Assembly: GCF_015291625.1 (NCBI RefSeq)
Contig: NZ_CP030047.1
Location: 1,240,001 to 1,304,000 of the forward strand
DNA: 64,000 bases
Direction of reading: 5' to 3'
DNA from: Bradyrhizobium sp. CCBAU 53421
Lineage (GTDB): Bacteria; Pseudomonadota; Alphaproteobacteria; Rhizobiales; Xanthobacteraceae
The translations under genes and the position numbers were made by a program. The notes under the pieces were generated by a model. That model did no database searches. It had not been told where the DNA came from and saw nothing but the letters and a program-made list of their open reading frames with translations. This document shows, one piece after another, positions 18,275 through 28,104 of the stretch (positions are counted from its first letter, which is position 1; each line of letters begins with the position of its first letter).

Positions 18275-19699
18275 CTAGCTTTGCCGGAATCCCATCCGGA
18301 ATGCGCCCCAGTGGCGGCCGCCGACGATGATCGGTGACGACAGATCCTTCATCAGCACGAAATTACCGCCGCCCATGTCGCGGCGATAGGTCTGCAGAAG
18401 GAACGGCTTGGTGTTGGCCGCGACCTTGCTCACCGCGCGGTCGTTGAACAGCCGGCGGTTGCGGCAATTGGCGTTGTTCCACACCGGGTCCGGTCCCTGC
18501 GGCAGCCGGTAGTTCGGATTGTGGGTCGGCAGATAGCCGCTCCGCGCCCAGGCGACGCAGAACACGATGCGCGGATCGGTCTTCTGGATCGGATCCTGGA
18601 TCGCGGGCAGCACGCGGTCGGTGAAGCTGACATAGTCGGTCAGGTATTGCTTCGGATTGGTGCCGGCGATCTCGCGATAATTCTCGTCCATCAACTGCGC
18701 GAGCGTGATCTCGCCGCGTGCGACGGCATTCTCGAACAGCTCCGAGATCTGTCTTGCGGTGTCGATCACGACGCGGATCAGCGGCGCATCGCTGGTCTCG
18801 ACGCCGCTGTCGGCGATGGTCACGATCAGGCTCTCGGAGAGCTCGAGCAGCTTCGCGACGCGGCCGTCGGCGTGCTTGAGGTCGCGCGAGGAGAGGTCGA
18901 CGCCCTTTGCGAGCTCGTTCAGCTCCGCGATCACGGTGTCGCAGTGACCGAGATTGGAGGTCGCGGCGCGCGCCACGCTGCCGATCTCGGCGCCGACCGA
19001 TGAAAAGCCCTCCTGCACGCGCACGATGATGCTAGATATCTGCTGGGCGCCTTCGCCGGCGCTTTTCGCGCGCAGCGAGGCATCGCTGCTCTCGCCGATC
19101 AGGCTGCCGATCTGGCCGTCGAGATCGCGCACGGTGTCGGAAATCTGATGCGTCGCCTGGCGCGTTGCTTCCGCAAGGTTCTTCACCTCGCTCGCGACCA
19201 CGGCAAAGCCGCGGCCGGCATCGCCGGCGCGCGCGGCCTCGATGGTGGCGTTGAGCGCCAGCAGATTGGTCTGCTTGGCGATTGCCTCGATCGAACCGGA
19301 GACCTTGGCGACCTGGCTCAGTGCGGAGCCGACCGCGGCGAGCCGCGCCTCGATCCGGCCCACCGCCGCGACGAGCTCCGCGATATGGCTGACCGCCGTC
19401 TCGACCGCGCTCCGCGATTCCGCGATCTGGCCGACCGCGGCGGATGCGGTCGTTTGCACCGCCTGCGATGCGTTGGCGATGTCGTGATTGGCCGAGACCA
19501 TCGTCTCGGCGGTCTGCTGCAGATGATGGAACCGGTCCGACTGGCTGCTGACGCGGTTGGCGACCTCCTGGACGTTGCCGGCGATGTCGGCAAGCTCGAC
19601 CCCGAGGCCGCCGATCCGGTCGGCAAGCTGGTCGACCAGCCGTTCGGCCAGCGTCCGGTTCGATGATGTATCCAGCACTGCAAGCTGCGCAGCCGACAT
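18275..19699 (-). CDS. Soluble methyl-accepting chemotaxis protein with C-terminal sensor domain
   Basis: A 474-residue chemoreceptor without transmembrane helices. Residues from about 20 to 300 are coiled coil; the conserved signalling tip is [20 protein letters not shown] followed by [16 protein letters not shown]. The last 150 residues form a separate domain marked by [39 protein letters not shown] and [12 protein letters not shown], shared with the upstream neighbour. The order (signalling first, sensor last) is the reverse of most receptors and implies a cytoplasmic signal. No che genes are nearby. Confidence 0.9.
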   Translation of the reverse strand: MSAAQLAVLDTSSNRTLAERLVDQLADRIGGLGVELADIAGNVQEVANRVSSQSDRFHHLQQTAETMVSANHDIANASQAVQTTASAAVGQIAESRSAVETAVSHIAELVAAVGRIEARLAAVGSALSQVAKVSGSIEAIAKQTNLLALNATIEAARAGDAGRGFAVVASEVKNLAEATRQATHQISDTVRDLDGQIGSLIGESSDASLRAKSAGEGAQQISSIIVRVQEGFSSVGAEIGSVARAATSNLGHCDTVIAELNELAKGVDLSSRDLKHADGRVAKLLELSESLIVTIADSGVETSDAPLIRVVIDTARQISELFENAVARGEITLAQLMDENYREIAGTNPKQYLTDYVSFTDRVLPAIQDPIQKTDPRIVFCVAWARSGYLPTHNPNYRLPQGPDPVWNNANCRNRRLFNDRAVSKVAANTKPFLLQTYRRDMGGGNFVLMKDLSSPIIVGGRHWGAFRMGFRQS

Positions 19700-19802
19700 G
19701 TCACGTTTCCTCCGTTACGGCAGGCCGTCGCGCCGCCGCAGCATTCCCCATTCCGATTCAAAGCGTGATTCGGGCCGCCGGTCTTGCCTGAGCGCGCAGT
19801 GC

Positions 19803-19924
19803 GTAGCCCGGATGCGGCGCAGCGAAATCCGGGGTTCTCGTTCGCGTGCACACTGGTCCCGGATTACGCGGAGCCTGTCATCGGGCGCGCATTCGCGCGA
19901 CCCGTTGGCTGCATCCGGGCTACG
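19803..19924. repeat. Inverted repeat with GTAGCCCGGATG / CATCCGGGCTAC arms
   Basis: The left arm GTAGCCCGGATGCGGCGCAG and right arm GGCTGCATCCGGGCTACG face each other in the gap between the two chemoreceptor genes. Related arms are seen near 27.28 kb. It is a dispersed non-coding repeat. Confidence 0.7.
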
Positions 19925-19930
19925 AAGCGT

Positions 19931-21688
19931 TCAGAGCTTGTAGGCGGTGCGGAAGGCGCCCCAGTGCCGGCCGCGCACGCGGATCGGCACGTCGATCTCG
20001 CGCATCATCACGGTGGTGCCGTTGCCCATGTCGCGCGCATAGCTTTGCACCAGATAGGCGCGCTCATTGTGCGCGGCGGCGAGGCCCGCGGGATCGTTGA
20101 AGATACGACGATTGCGGCAATTGGCGGTGTTGTAGGCGACGTCGCCCGGCCGCTGCGGCTGCGAGTAGATCTTGTTGTGGACCGGCAGATAGCCGTTGCG
20201 GTCGACCGTCGCGCAGAACGCCAGGCGGTTGTCCCTGGCGAGGAATGCCTCGAGCGAGGCGGGCAGCGCGCGATCCGCCCAGTCCAGCATTCTGGTGCGG
20301 TATTGCACCGGATTGGTGCCCGGTATCTCGACATAGCCGGTGTCGAACATGTCCGCGATCGTGATCGCGCCGCCTGCCAGTCCGTCCTCGAACAGTCTGC
20401 TCAGCGCGCGGCCGGCTTCCATCGCGCGGGTGACGAGCTCGGCGTTCTCCTCGTGGATCGCCCACATCCGGTCTTCGATCTTTTCGCGCAATTCGGCGGT
20501 CGCGGCCTCGAAGCGGGCCTGGCTGCCTGCCTTGGAGCGGTCGCCGATCCTGATCCGGCAGGCGCCGATATCCCGCAAGGTCGCGCTCAGGGTCTCATGG
20601 GCCGGCAGCCTCTCGGCATCGGGCCCGCCGATCAGGATGCCGTCCATCGCGATCTCGTAGACCGGCGCGGTGACGATGCCGCGCGCGGTCGTGATCTCGA
20701 TCTTGAGGCTGCAGGGCAGCCGCTCGTTCTTGCGCGGATCGCAGCGCTCGTCCTGGCGCAGCAGCACCGCGCAGCGCGCCTTCAGCTTCTGGGCGAAGGC
20801 GGTCACCGCCTTGCCGGCCTTGGCGACATTGTCGCCATGCGCGGCGGCTTCGCGCGTCGCACTGTCGATCTCGCCGGCGCTGGTGCCGACCGAGACGATG
20901 AAATGGGAGGCGGAGGCCGCGTTCTGGCCCATCTCGCCGGTGATCTGGTTCTGCTCGGCGACCGCGCCGTTGACGTTCTCGAACACCGGCCGGATCGCTT
21001 CGATCGCCTGCGAGATGCGGTGGACCGCATCCGCCGATCCGGTGGCGTCCTTCTGCAACGCCTCGATCTTGCGGGTGATCTCCTCGGTCGCGCTCTGGGT
21101 CTGCACGGCGAGCGCCTTGACCTCGGTGGCGACCACCGCAAAACCCTTGCCGGCGGCGCCGGCGCGCGCCGCCTCAATGGTCGAGTTGAGCGCGAGCAGC
21201 GTGGTCTGCCGCGCGATCTGCGCGATCAGATTGACGACGTTGCCGATCGCGGCCGAGGATTCGCGCAGGCGATCGACATTGGCGGTGGCCTCGCGCGCAG
21301 CGGCCGCGGCATCATCGGCGAGCTGGCTCGCGCTGCGCACCTGCGCGCCGATACCTTCGGCGGAATGGGTGAAGCGGTCGGCGGCCTCGGAGAACGTCGT
21401 CGCGGTACTCTGCGCGTCGCTGCTGCGGCCGGTCAGCGCGTCGGTACGGGCGCGGATGGTCGCAAGCTTGGCGGCCGTCGCCTCGGCGCCGTCGGCCACC
21501 GAGCCTGCGGCGCGCTCGAGCTGGCGGATCATCGCGCCGAGCTCGAGTTCCAGCAATTCCAGGATTTCCTTCGACGAATCCTTGGCCGAATCAGTCTCGG
21601 TCGAGACATCAGCCGCGGTTGGAACCTGCGGCGCGCCAGCGGGCGCAGCCGGCTCCGGCACTTGCTTTCGAAACAAACCGAACGCCAT
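19931..21688 (-). CDS. Soluble chemoreceptor with PilZ-like insert and C-terminal sensor domain
   Basis: A 585-residue paralogue of the downstream receptor. A Pro/Ala-rich N-terminal tail is followed by a coiled coil with the signalling tip QIARQTTLLALNSTIEAARA and GKGFAVVATEVKALA. Between this and the sensor domain lies a segment of about 90 residues starting RKNERLPCSLKIEI with MDGILIGG later. That is the RxxxR...D/NxSxxG layout of a PilZ domain, with Ser changed to Met-Asp. The C-terminal domain carries NCRNRRIFND and GRHWGAFR. It may couple cyclic-di-GMP or a related signal to chemotaxis; the PilZ call is moderate. Confidence 0.87.
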   Translation of the reverse strand: MAFGLFRKQVPEPAAPAGAPQVPTAADVSTETDSAKDSSKEILELLELELGAMIRQLERAAGSVADGAEATAAKLATIRARTDALTGRSSDAQSTATTFSEAADRFTHSAEGIGAQVRSASQLADDAAAAAREATANVDRLRESSAAIGNVVNLIAQIARQTTLLALNSTIEAARAGAAGKGFAVVATEVKALAVQTQSATEEITRKIEALQKDATGSADAVHRISQAIEAIRPVFENVNGAVAEQNQITGEMGQNAASASHFIVSVGTSAGEIDSATREAAAHGDNVAKAGKAVTAFAQKLKARCAVLLRQDERCDPRKNERLPCSLKIEITTARGIVTAPVYEIAMDGILIGGPDAERLPAHETLSATLRDIGACRIRIGDRSKAGSQARFEAATAELREKIEDRMWAIHEENAELVTRAMEAGRALSRLFEDGLAGGAITIADMFDTGYVEIPGTNPVQYRTRMLDWADRALPASLEAFLARDNRLAFCATVDRNGYLPVHNKIYSQPQRPGDVAYNTANCRNRRIFNDPAGLAAAHNERAYLVQSYARDMGNGTTVMMREIDVPIRVRGRHWGAFRTAYKL

Positions 21689-21898
21689 GGGGGCTCTATG
21701 GGGCTGTTGGAAGTTGCGGCGGGACGGGCGATCCTCGCATCCGGGCGTGAAGTCATGGTTAACAAGTGCCTCATATTCCGGCTTGCGGTAGTATTCCCCT
21801 GCCGGACGGCCCCTGCCGACCTTTGATTTTGACCGCCAGGGGCCTATAAGGCCGCGTTTTCCACCCCTGTTCAGACCCTACGCTCGAAGAGACGTCGC

Positions 21899-22645
21899 AT
21901 GGCCGGCCATTCCCAATTCAAGAACATCATGCACCGCAAGGGCCGGCAGGATGCCCAGAAGTCGAAGCTTTTCGGCAAGCTGGCCCGCGAAATCACCGTC
22001 GCGGCCAAGCTCGGCACCCCGGACCCGGCGATGAACCCGCGGCTGCGCGCTGCCGTGGTCGCAGCCCGCGCCGAGAACATGCCCAAGGACAATATCGACC
22101 GCGCCATCAAGAAGGCCGCGGGCAATGAGGGCGAGAACTATGACGAGATCCGCTACGAGGGCTACGGCCCCGGCGGTGTCGCCGTGATCGTCGAAGCGCT
22201 GACCGACAACCGCAACCGCGCCGCCTCCGACATCCGCTCCTTCTTCACCAAGTCGGGCGGCAATCTCGGCGAAACCGGCTCGGTCGCCTTCATGTTCGAC
22301 CGCACCGGCATCATCGAGTACGACGCCAAGGTCGCCTCCGACGACGCCATGCTGGACGCCGCGATCGAGGCCGGTGCCGACGATGTCGTCTCGAGCGAAG
22401 CTGGCCACGAGGTCTACGCCTCGCAGGACACCTTCCGCGAAGTGGCAAAGGCGCTGGAAGCGAAGTTCGGCGAGCCGCGCAAGGCGGCGCTGACCTGGAA
22501 GCCGCAGAACACCGTCGCGGTCGACGACGAAACCGGCGAAAAGCTGCTCAAGCTGATGGACCTGCTCAACGAGCACGACGACGTGCAGAACGTGTACGCC
22601 AATTTCGAGGTCTCCGACGCGCTGCTCGCGAAGATGGGCGGTTGA
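21899..22645 (+). CDS. yebC: YebC/PmpR family DNA-binding or translation-related protein
   Basis: A 248-residue cytosolic protein with the universal start [20 protein letters not shown], then [13 protein letters not shown] and the [16 protein letters not shown] motif ([16 protein letters not shown]). The three-domain YebC fold is full length. Members were described as transcription regulators, and some promote translation of proline-rich stretches. It lies directly upstream of ruvC-ruvA-ruvB, the usual proteobacterial order. The divergent chemoreceptor gene shares the 210-base upstream region. Confidence 0.95.
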   Translation: MAGHSQFKNIMHRKGRQDAQKSKLFGKLAREITVAAKLGTPDPAMNPRLRAAVVAARAENMPKDNIDRAIKKAAGNEGENYDEIRYEGYGPGGVAVIVEALTDNRNRAASDIRSFFTKSGGNLGETGSVAFMFDRTGIIEYDAKVASDDAMLDAAIEAGADDVVSSEAGHEVYASQDTFREVAKALEAKFGEPRKAALTWKPQNTVAVDDETGEKLLKLMDLLNEHDDVQNVYANFEVSDALLAKMGG

Positions 22646-22660
22646 CGGTTTGCTCGGCCG

Positions 22661-22746
22661 TCATTGCCGGGCTTGACCCGGCAATCCATCAAAAGCAAAA
22701 GCGCTTTCTTAATCGATGGATGCGCGGGTCAAGCCCGCGCATGACG
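22661..22746. repeat. Inverted repeat between yebC and ruvC
   Basis: TCATTGCCGGGCTTGACCCG at the left and CGGGTCAAGCCCGCGCATGAC at the right, with GATGGAT/ATCCATC internal arms. It is a dispersed repeat likely to form a hairpin after yebC. Confidence 0.75.
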
Positions 22747-22825
22747 ACTGTAGGTGTTGTGCTTTCCCGGGTATGACCGCGCCGTTTGTGTTTCGTTCTC
22801 CCGGCGCAGGCGGTATCACTTCCCC

Positions 22826-23353
22826 ATGACATCGCAGCCGATTCGCTCTCCCGTCCGCATCATCGGTATCGATCCGGGTCTCCGCCGCACCGGCTGGGGT
22901 GTGATCGAGACCGAGGGCAACCGTCTGGTCTATATCGGCTGCGGTTCGGTCGAGCCACCGGACGATCTGCCTCTGGCGAGCCGGCTGCTCGCGATCCATG
23001 AGGGGCTGGCCGCCGTGCTCGGCGACTACCGGCCGGCGGAAGCCGCGGTCGAGCAGACCTTTGTCAACAAGGACGGCGTTGCCACGCTGAAGCTCGGCCA
23101 GGCCCGCGGCGTCGCCATGCTGGCGCCCGCAATGTTCGGTATCTCGGTCGCCGAATACGCGCCGAACCAGGTCAAGAAGACCGTGGTCGGCGCCGGTCAT
23201 GCCGAGAAGAATCAGATCCAGGTGATGCTGAAGATCCTGCTGCCGAAAGCCGAGCCGCCGTCCGCCGACGCCGCCGACGCGCTCGCGATTGCGATCACCC
23301 ACGCCCATCACCGCCAGAGCACCGCGCTGCGGCTTCGGGTGGCGAACCTATGA
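22826..23353 (+). CDS. ruvC: Holliday junction resolvase RuvC
   Basis: Endonuclease of 175 residues that cuts Holliday junctions symmetrically. The catalytic acids are visible: Asp in [14 protein letters not shown], Glu in AAVEQTFVN, and the Asp pair in [11 protein letters not shown] near the C terminus. ATG 22826 is chosen over an upstream in-frame ATG at 22754 because family members start shortly before the first strand. Its stop overlaps the ruvA start (ATGA), so the operon is translationally coupled. Confidence 0.96.
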   Translation: MTSQPIRSPVRIIGIDPGLRRTGWGVIETEGNRLVYIGCGSVEPPDDLPLASRLLAIHEGLAAVLGDYRPAEAAVEQTFVNKDGVATLKLGQARGVAMLAPAMFGISVAEYAPNQVKKTVVGAGHAEKNQIQVMLKILLPKAEPPSADAADALAIAITHAHHRQSTALRLRVANL

Positions 23354-23967
23354 TCGGCAAGCTGAAGGGCCTGATCGATTCCTATGGCGAGGATTATGTG
23401 ATCCTCGACGTCGGCGGCGTCGGTTATCAGGTGCATTGCGCGAGCCGCACCTTGCAGGCGCTGCCACAGCCGGGCGGCGCGGCGGTGCTCTCGATCGAGA
23501 CCTATGTCCGCGAGGATCAAATAAAACTGTTCGGCTTCCGCTCGGATCTCGAGCGCGAATGGTTTCGCCTGCTGCAGACCGTGCAGGGCGTCGGCGCCAA
23601 GGTCGCGCTTGCGGTGCTCGGCACGTTGCCGCCGACCGATCTCGCCAACGCCATCGCGCTGCGCGACAAGGCGGCGGTGGCGCGCACGCCGGGGGTCGGG
23701 CCGAAGGTCGCCGAGCGCATCGTCAGCGAATTGAAGGACAAGGCGCCGGGCTTTGCCGACGTCGATCCGGCGGTGGTGCATCTGTCCGGCGCGATTGACA
23801 ATAACCGCGCGCCGCGTCCGGTCACTGATGCGATCTCCGCGCTGGTCAATCTCGGCTACGGCCAGCCGCAGGCGGCCGCCGCCATCGCCGCCGCCTCGCG
23901 CAGTGCCGGCGAGAAGGCCGAGACCGCGCAGCTGATCCGGCTGGGCCTGAAGGAATTGTCGAAGTGA
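23350..23967 (+). CDS. ruvA: Holliday junction branch migration protein RuvA
   Basis: A 205-residue junction-binding tetramer subunit. The start [20 protein letters not shown] is diagnostic, followed by [12 protein letters not shown]. Two helix-hairpin-helix segments ([14 protein letters not shown] and [14 protein letters not shown]) contact DNA. The C-terminal domain III that binds RuvB ([16 protein letters not shown]) is present. It overlaps ruvC and ruvB by four bases at each end. Confidence 0.97.
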   Translation: MIGKLKGLIDSYGEDYVILDVGGVGYQVHCASRTLQALPQPGGAAVLSIETYVREDQIKLFGFRSDLEREWFRLLQTVQGVGAKVALAVLGTLPPTDLANAIALRDKAAVARTPGVGPKVAERIVSELKDKAPGFADVDPAVVHLSGAIDNNRAPRPVTDAISALVNLGYGQPQAAAAIAAASRSAGEKAETAQLIRLGLKELSK

Positions 23968-25013
23968 ACACGCCCTCGCGCATGGTCTCGCCCGAACGCC
24001 GCTCCGACGATGTCGGCGACACTGCGCTGCGTCCGCAGTCGCTGACGGAATTCGTCGGCCAGGCCCAGGCGCGCAAGAACCTCTCGATCTTCATCGAGGC
24101 CGCCAAGAAGCGCGGCGAGGCGCTCGATCACGTGCTGTTCGTCGGTCCCCCCGGCCTCGGCAAGACCACGCTGGCGCAGATTGTCGCGCGCGAGCTCGGC
24201 GTCGGCTTCCGTGCCACCTCCGGTCCCGTGATCGCCAAGGCCGGCGACCTCGCGGCGCTGCTCACCAATCTGGAAGAGCGCGATGTGCTGTTCATCGACG
24301 AGATCCATCGCCTGAGCCCAGCGGTCGAGGAAGTGCTCTATCCCGCGATGGAGGATTTTCAGCTCGATCTGATCATCGGCGAAGGTCCCGCAGCGCGCTC
24401 GGTGAAGATCGAGCTGTCGAAATTCACCCTGGTCGGCGCGACGACGCGCGCGGGCCTGCTCACCAATCCGCTGCGCGACCGCTTCGGCATTCCGATCCGG
24501 CTCAATTTCTACACCGTGGAAGAGCTGGAGAAGATCGTCACCCGCGGCGCCCGTGTGCTCAATATCGGCATGAGCGCTGATGGCGCCAACGAGATCGCGC
24601 GCCGCGCCCGCGGCACGCCGCGGATCGCCGGGCGCCTGCTGCGCCGGGTGCGCGACTTTGCCTCCGCCGCGGATGCCGACGCCATCGATCGCGGCATCGC
24701 CGACCGGGCGCTGAGCGCGCTCGAGGTCGACAGCGCCGGGTTAGACGCGATGGACCGGCGTTATCTCTCCACCATCGCCTTGAACTATGGCGGCGGTCCG
24801 GTCGGCGTCGAGACCATGGCGGCGGCGCTGTCGGAGCCGCGCGATGCGATCGAGGACATCATCGAGCCTTATCTGATCCAGTGCGGCTATCTGCAGCGCA
24901 CCCCGCGCGGCCGGCTGCTGACCTCGCACGCCTTCCGCCATCTCGGCCTCGCCGAGCCGAACCGCGATCCCTCGCAGTTCGGCCTGTTCGGCGGCAATGG
25001 CGACGAGGACTGA
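23964..25013 (+). CDS. ruvB: Holliday junction branch migration ATPase RuvB
   Basis: AAA+ motor of 349 residues that drives branch migration with RuvA. Motifs: [11 protein letters not shown], Walker [13 protein letters not shown], Walker [11 protein letters not shown], sensor I region [12 protein letters not shown] and the C-terminal winged helix ending [13 protein letters not shown]. It starts with GTG at 23964, overlapping the ruvA stop. A palindromic repeat begins two bases after its stop. Confidence 0.97.
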   Translation: MNTPSRMVSPERRSDDVGDTALRPQSLTEFVGQAQARKNLSIFIEAAKKRGEALDHVLFVGPPGLGKTTLAQIVARELGVGFRATSGPVIAKAGDLAALLTNLEERDVLFIDEIHRLSPAVEEVLYPAMEDFQLDLIIGEGPAARSVKIELSKFTLVGATTRAGLLTNPLRDRFGIPIRLNFYTVEELEKIVTRGARVLNIGMSADGANEIARRARGTPRIAGRLLRRVRDFASAADADAIDRGIADRALSALEVDSAGLDAMDRRYLSTIALNYGGGPVGVETMAAALSEPRDAIEDIIEPYLIQCGYLQRTPRGRLLTSHAFRHLGLAEPNRDPSQFGLFGGNGDED

Positions 25014-25014
25014 G

Positions 25015-25060
25015 GCATGATCCGGAAAAGTGCGAAGCGGTTTTCCGGAGAAGATCATGC
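25015..25060. repeat. Palindromic element, GCATGATCCGGAAAAGTG family, copy 2
   Basis: GCATGATCCGGAAAAGTG, then GCGGTTTTCCGGAGAAGATCATGC in part complementary to it. It starts two bases after the ruvB stop. Same family as copies at 9.9, 38.4 and 59.9 kb. Confidence 0.85.
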
Positions 25061-25240
25061 CCAAACAAAGGTCTCGCTCTCGAAGACGTGAAGAGACGTG
25101 TTGATGCGGCGCGTCACGGCCGACGGTAACCTTGCCCGCTAACCATTGCGAAGTCTCTGCAGCTTGTCTGCACAAACGTGGCCCAATTTCGCTCCAATCA
25201 AAGGGCCTATCATGGATCAGGCATCACCGGTCACACGTCC

Positions 25241-26158
25241 ATGATTTCACGTCGTCATTTACTACGCGGGTTCGGCGGATTGACCGCCGCCACCGCCTCG
25301 ACCGCGGCCTATGGTCTGAGCGAGCCGGTCGTCCGCCTCACGCTGACGCGTTACGACCTGTCGCCGCGGCAATGGCCGGCGGACTTTCCGCTGAAGATCG
25401 TAGCGCTCGCCGACATTCACGCCTGCGATCCTTGGATGTCGCTCGATCGCATCGCCGAGATCGTCGAGCGGACCAATGGGCTGAACCCCGACATCGTCGT
25501 GCTGCTCGGCGACTATGTCGCGGGGCTGCGCCACGTCACCCGCTTCATTCCGGCATCCGAATGGGCCGCGGTGCTCAAGGACCTGAAGGCGCCGCTCGGC
25601 GTCCATGCCGTGCTCGGCAATCACGATTACTGGGAAGACAAGACGGTGCAGCGCCTTGGGCAGGGCACACCGGTCGCGCGCCGTGCGCTGGAGCGCGCGG
25701 GCATCCCGGTCTACGAGAACGACGCGGTGCGGCTCGTCAAGGACGGCCGCCCGTTCTGGCTCGCCGGTCTCGGTGACCAGCTCGCCTTTATGGCGGCGCG
25801 GCGCTATCGCGAGATCAGGCGCATCGGCGTCGACGATCTCAACGGGACGCTGGCAAAAGTCACCGATGATGCGCCGGTGATCCTGCTGGCGCACGAGCCC
25901 GACGTCGCGCTCCGCGTGTCCTCGCGCGTCGCGCTGCAGCTGTCCGGCCACACCCATGGCGGCCAGATCCGGCTGCTCGGCTGGTCGCCGGCGGTGCCGG
26001 TCAAGCACGGCATGCGGCTCGCCTATGGCCATATCAAGCTGAAATGCGACGTCGTCGTCTCCGGCGGCCTCGGCTGCAGCATCATGCCGTTCCGCCTCGG
26101 CGTGCCGCCCGAGATCGTGCAGGTGACGCTCGGCGCGAAAGGGCCGGTGGTGTCCTGA
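25241..26158 (+). CDS. Tat-type exported metallophosphoesterase
   Basis: Calcineurin-like phosphoesterase of 305 residues. The N terminus MISRRHLLRGFGGLTAATAS carries a twin-arginine signal. Metal motifs: ALADIHACDPW, VVLLGDYVAG, LGNHDYWED, LLAHEPD and SGHTHGGQI. Family members include YaeI-type phosphodiesterases and membrane-lipid phosphatases. ATG 25241 is chosen because it begins the signal; an open frame extends upstream without similarity. It lies between ruvB and ybgC on the same strand, but the 227-base gap with a repeat suggests its own promoter. Confidence 0.87.
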   Translation: MISRRHLLRGFGGLTAATASTAAYGLSEPVVRLTLTRYDLSPRQWPADFPLKIVALADIHACDPWMSLDRIAEIVERTNGLNPDIVVLLGDYVAGLRHVTRFIPASEWAAVLKDLKAPLGVHAVLGNHDYWEDKTVQRLGQGTPVARRALERAGIPVYENDAVRLVKDGRPFWLAGLGDQLAFMAARRYREIRRIGVDDLNGTLAKVTDDAPVILLAHEPDVALRVSSRVALQLSGHTHGGQIRLLGWSPAVPVKHGMRLAYGHIKLKCDVVVSGGLGCSIMPFRLGVPPEIVQVTLGAKGPVVS

Positions 26159-26232
26159 CCGCGCTTGCGTGATCAAGCAATTTGCGCAAAACGATTGTCG
26201 TTCCAGTTCCGAGGGCAATCGAGGGGCCGCAA

Positions 26233-26682
26233 TTGACCTTACCCCATATCGACGGCGCGATCCGCGATGGCCGACACCATATGCAGGTCCGTGTCTACTA
26301 CGAAGACACCGATTTTTCCGGCATCGTCTACCACGCCAATTACCTGCGCTTCATGGAGCGCGGGCGCACCAATCATCTCCGGTTGATGGGCGCCGAACAG
26401 AACGCGCTGTTCGAGGAGGCGCAAGAGGAGACCGGCGGCTTCGCCTTTGTCGTGCGCTCGATGACGCTGGACTTCCTCAAGCCCGCGCGGATGGACGACA
26501 TGCTCGACGTCGTGACCTGGCCGATCGCGGTGAAGGGCGCCTCCATCATGCTGGCGCAGGAGGTCAGGCGCGGCGATGACGTGCTTGTGAAGGCGCAGGT
26601 GCGCGTCGCCTTCGTCAGCGGTGGCCGTGCACAGCCGATTCCGAAGTCCATCCGCGCATTAATGAAGGCCGATCTGGCTTAA
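26233..26682 (+). CDS. ybgC: Tol-Pal-associated acyl-CoA thioesterase YbgC
   Basis: Hotdog-fold thioesterase of 149 residues. The active-site motif VYYEDTDFSGIVYHANYLRF with the catalytic Asp is intact, followed by FMERGRTNHL. TTG 26233 is the preferred start because GAGGGG lies about 7 bases upstream; a TTG at 26182 in the same frame has no such site. YbgC normally precedes tolQ-tolR-tolA. Here an NTF2-like gene follows instead, so the expected tol-pal operon is not in the window. Confidence 0.88.
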   Translation: MTLPHIDGAIRDGRHHMQVRVYYEDTDFSGIVYHANYLRFMERGRTNHLRLMGAEQNALFEEAQEETGGFAFVVRSMTLDFLKPARMDDMLDVVTWPIAVKGASIMLAQEVRRGDDVLVKAQVRVAFVSGGRAQPIPKSIRALMKADLA

Positions 26683-26762
26683 CTATTGGCCGATAGGAAA
26701 CGCCCCATCGACTCTGCGCGGCGCGGCGATAGATTTGCGCTCTGAACAATGAGGGATCGCCG

Positions 26763-27230
26763 ATGTCACGCCCGCCGCTGCCGCCTTTCACCCGCGAGAC
26801 CGCCGCGCAGAAGGCGCGCATGGCGGAGGATGCCTGGAATTCGCGCGACCCGGTTCGGGTTGCCGGCGCCTATACCGAGGACAGCCGCTGGCGCAATCGG
26901 TCGGAGGTGTTTGCCGGCCGCGAGGCGATCGTGGCCTTCCTGACCCGCAAATGGGAAAAGGAGCTGGAGTATCGCCTGATCAAGGATCTCTGGGCGTTCG
27001 ACGGCAACCGCATCGCGGTGCGCTTCCAGTACGAATGGCACGATGCCGCCGGCAACTGGTTCCGCTCCTACGGCAACGAGCAGTGGGAGTTCGACGAGCA
27101 CGGCCTGATGCGCCGGCGCGAGGCCTCGATCAACGACATCGCGATCGCGGAGAAGGACCGCCGTTTCCACTGGCCCGCGCCCGGTCCGCGTCCGGCCGAT
27201 GTGCCCGGGCTGGGGCAGGAGCCATTCTAG
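26763..27230 (+). CDS. DUF1348 / NTF2-like (SnoaL fold) protein
   Basis: A 155-residue cytosolic protein of the nuclear transport factor 2 superfamily, DUF1348 group. Typical motifs: [55 protein letters not shown] and the RRFHWP tail. The cone-shaped fold usually binds a small hydrophobic ligand or has a weak enzymatic role; no reaction can be assigned. It stands downstream of ybgC with an 80-base gap and ahead of a dispersed repeat. Confidence 0.85.
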   Translation: MSRPPLPPFTRETAAQKARMAEDAWNSRDPVRVAGAYTEDSRWRNRSEVFAGREAIVAFLTRKWEKELEYRLIKDLWAFDGNRIAVRFQYEWHDAAGNWFRSYGNEQWEFDEHGLMRRREASINDIAIAEKDRRFHWPAPGPRPADVPGLGQEPF

Positions 27231-27306
27231 TCGTCGTCCGGCCTTCGCCGGGACGACACATGCTAAGGTGCATAGCCCGGATTTCGCTTCGCTTCATCCG
27301 GGCTAC
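27231..27306. repeat. Short inverted repeats after the DUF1348 gene
   Basis: CGTCGTCCGGCCTTCGCCGG/GACGAC and TAGCCCGGAT/ATCCGGGCTA arms sit side by side. Similar arms occur at 19.8 and 31.5 kb. Confidence 0.65.
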
Positions 27307-27387
27307 AGAAAGCGTTTGCGGGTCTCGACGAGGACTGGTTTATGCTGGTCCGCGCTGCAACCTCACCGCTTCCGCCGGACCCACTAC

Positions 27388-27864
27388 ATGCCGATTGAAC
27401 GTTCCGCCGCCATCGCGCTCGCAGGCTTCTTCTTCGCGATTGCCTTCATCGTTTTCCCGATCCAGCCAAGCGCAGCGAAAGACAAGATGCGCGGGCCCGA
27501 GACCTGGGGGCCCATATTCAGACATCAAGTCGAGAGGTGTTGGCGGAAACCTGTGCGCGCCGCGGGCGATACCGCGAGCATGAAGGCCGAGGTCATGATC
27601 GAGCTGACGCGAGAAGGCAAGCTGGATGGGCAACCCGTCTTGTCTTCGGGGAGCAATTCAGCAACGTCAGAATCGGCTCGGGCCTATCAACAGAGCGCGC
27701 TCCGAGCGATTACCGACTGCCAACCCTACACCTTGCCGGCGGAATACTACGATCAGTGGAAGAAGTTCATGCCGGTCTTTACTGATACGCCGCTCGATCG
27801 CACCGGGAAGCCTGTCAGTGGGGAGCTCGATACCCGGAAGCTCTCGATCTGCCGGGGCTGCTGA
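27388..27864 (+). CDS. Membrane-anchored or secreted protein with TolA/TonB C-terminal-like domain
   Basis: A 158-residue protein. The first 35 residues form a signal anchor (AAIALAGFFFAIAFIVF). The rest resembles the TolA C-terminal domain: HQVERCWRKPVRAAGD, then AEVMIELTREGKLDG, ALRAITDCQPYTLPAEYY and WKKFMPVF. TolA-C contacts TolB and Pal in the periplasm. Here the long helical arm of true TolA is absent, so it is a short TolA-C-like paralogue. It lies 700 bases past ybgC, which may be a remnant of tol linkage. The function is inferred. Confidence 0.65.
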   Translation: MPIERSAAIALAGFFFAIAFIVFPIQPSAAKDKMRGPETWGPIFRHQVERCWRKPVRAAGDTASMKAEVMIELTREGKLDGQPVLSSGSNSATSESARAYQQSALRAITDCQPYTLPAEYYDQWKKFMPVFTDTPLDRTGKPVSGELDTRKLSICRGC

Positions 27865-27897
27865 CTGCGGCGTCGGGTCTGCGCTGAAGGCGAGGCG

Positions 27898-28085
27898 CGA
27901 GCCGGGCCGTCGTGCTTCGAGACGCGCGTTCCGCGCTCCTCAGCATGACGGGCATGAGATTGAGTGTTCAGCTAGCGTTAAGCGCGCAGATTTTCGCTCA
28001 GTCACCCCCGCGCAAAGGCTTCGCCTTTGTCGCTGGAGGTGCGAGCGGAGTGAGTCTCGAAGGGTGGACGGCCCCGCGCTCGGGG
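27898..28085. repeat. Degenerate CATCCTGAGG-family repeat pieces
   Basis: Scrambled arms of the long inverted-repeat family (GCTTCGAGACGCGCGTTCCG, CTCCTCAGCATGACGG, then GGAGGTGCGAGCGGAG and TCTCGAAGGGTGGACGGCCC). The stretch between the TolA-C-like gene and the GST gene holds no gene. Confidence 0.6.
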
Positions 28086-28104
28086 GCCGCCACTTTATTG
28101 CATC

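Noticed and set aside
19784..21826. Very long plus-strand open frame (680 residues) opposite the chemoreceptor genes
   Set aside because: Its protein is low-complexity Arg/Gly/His/Asp-rich and lies antisense to two well-supported receptors. This is the usual shadow of GC-rich third positions.
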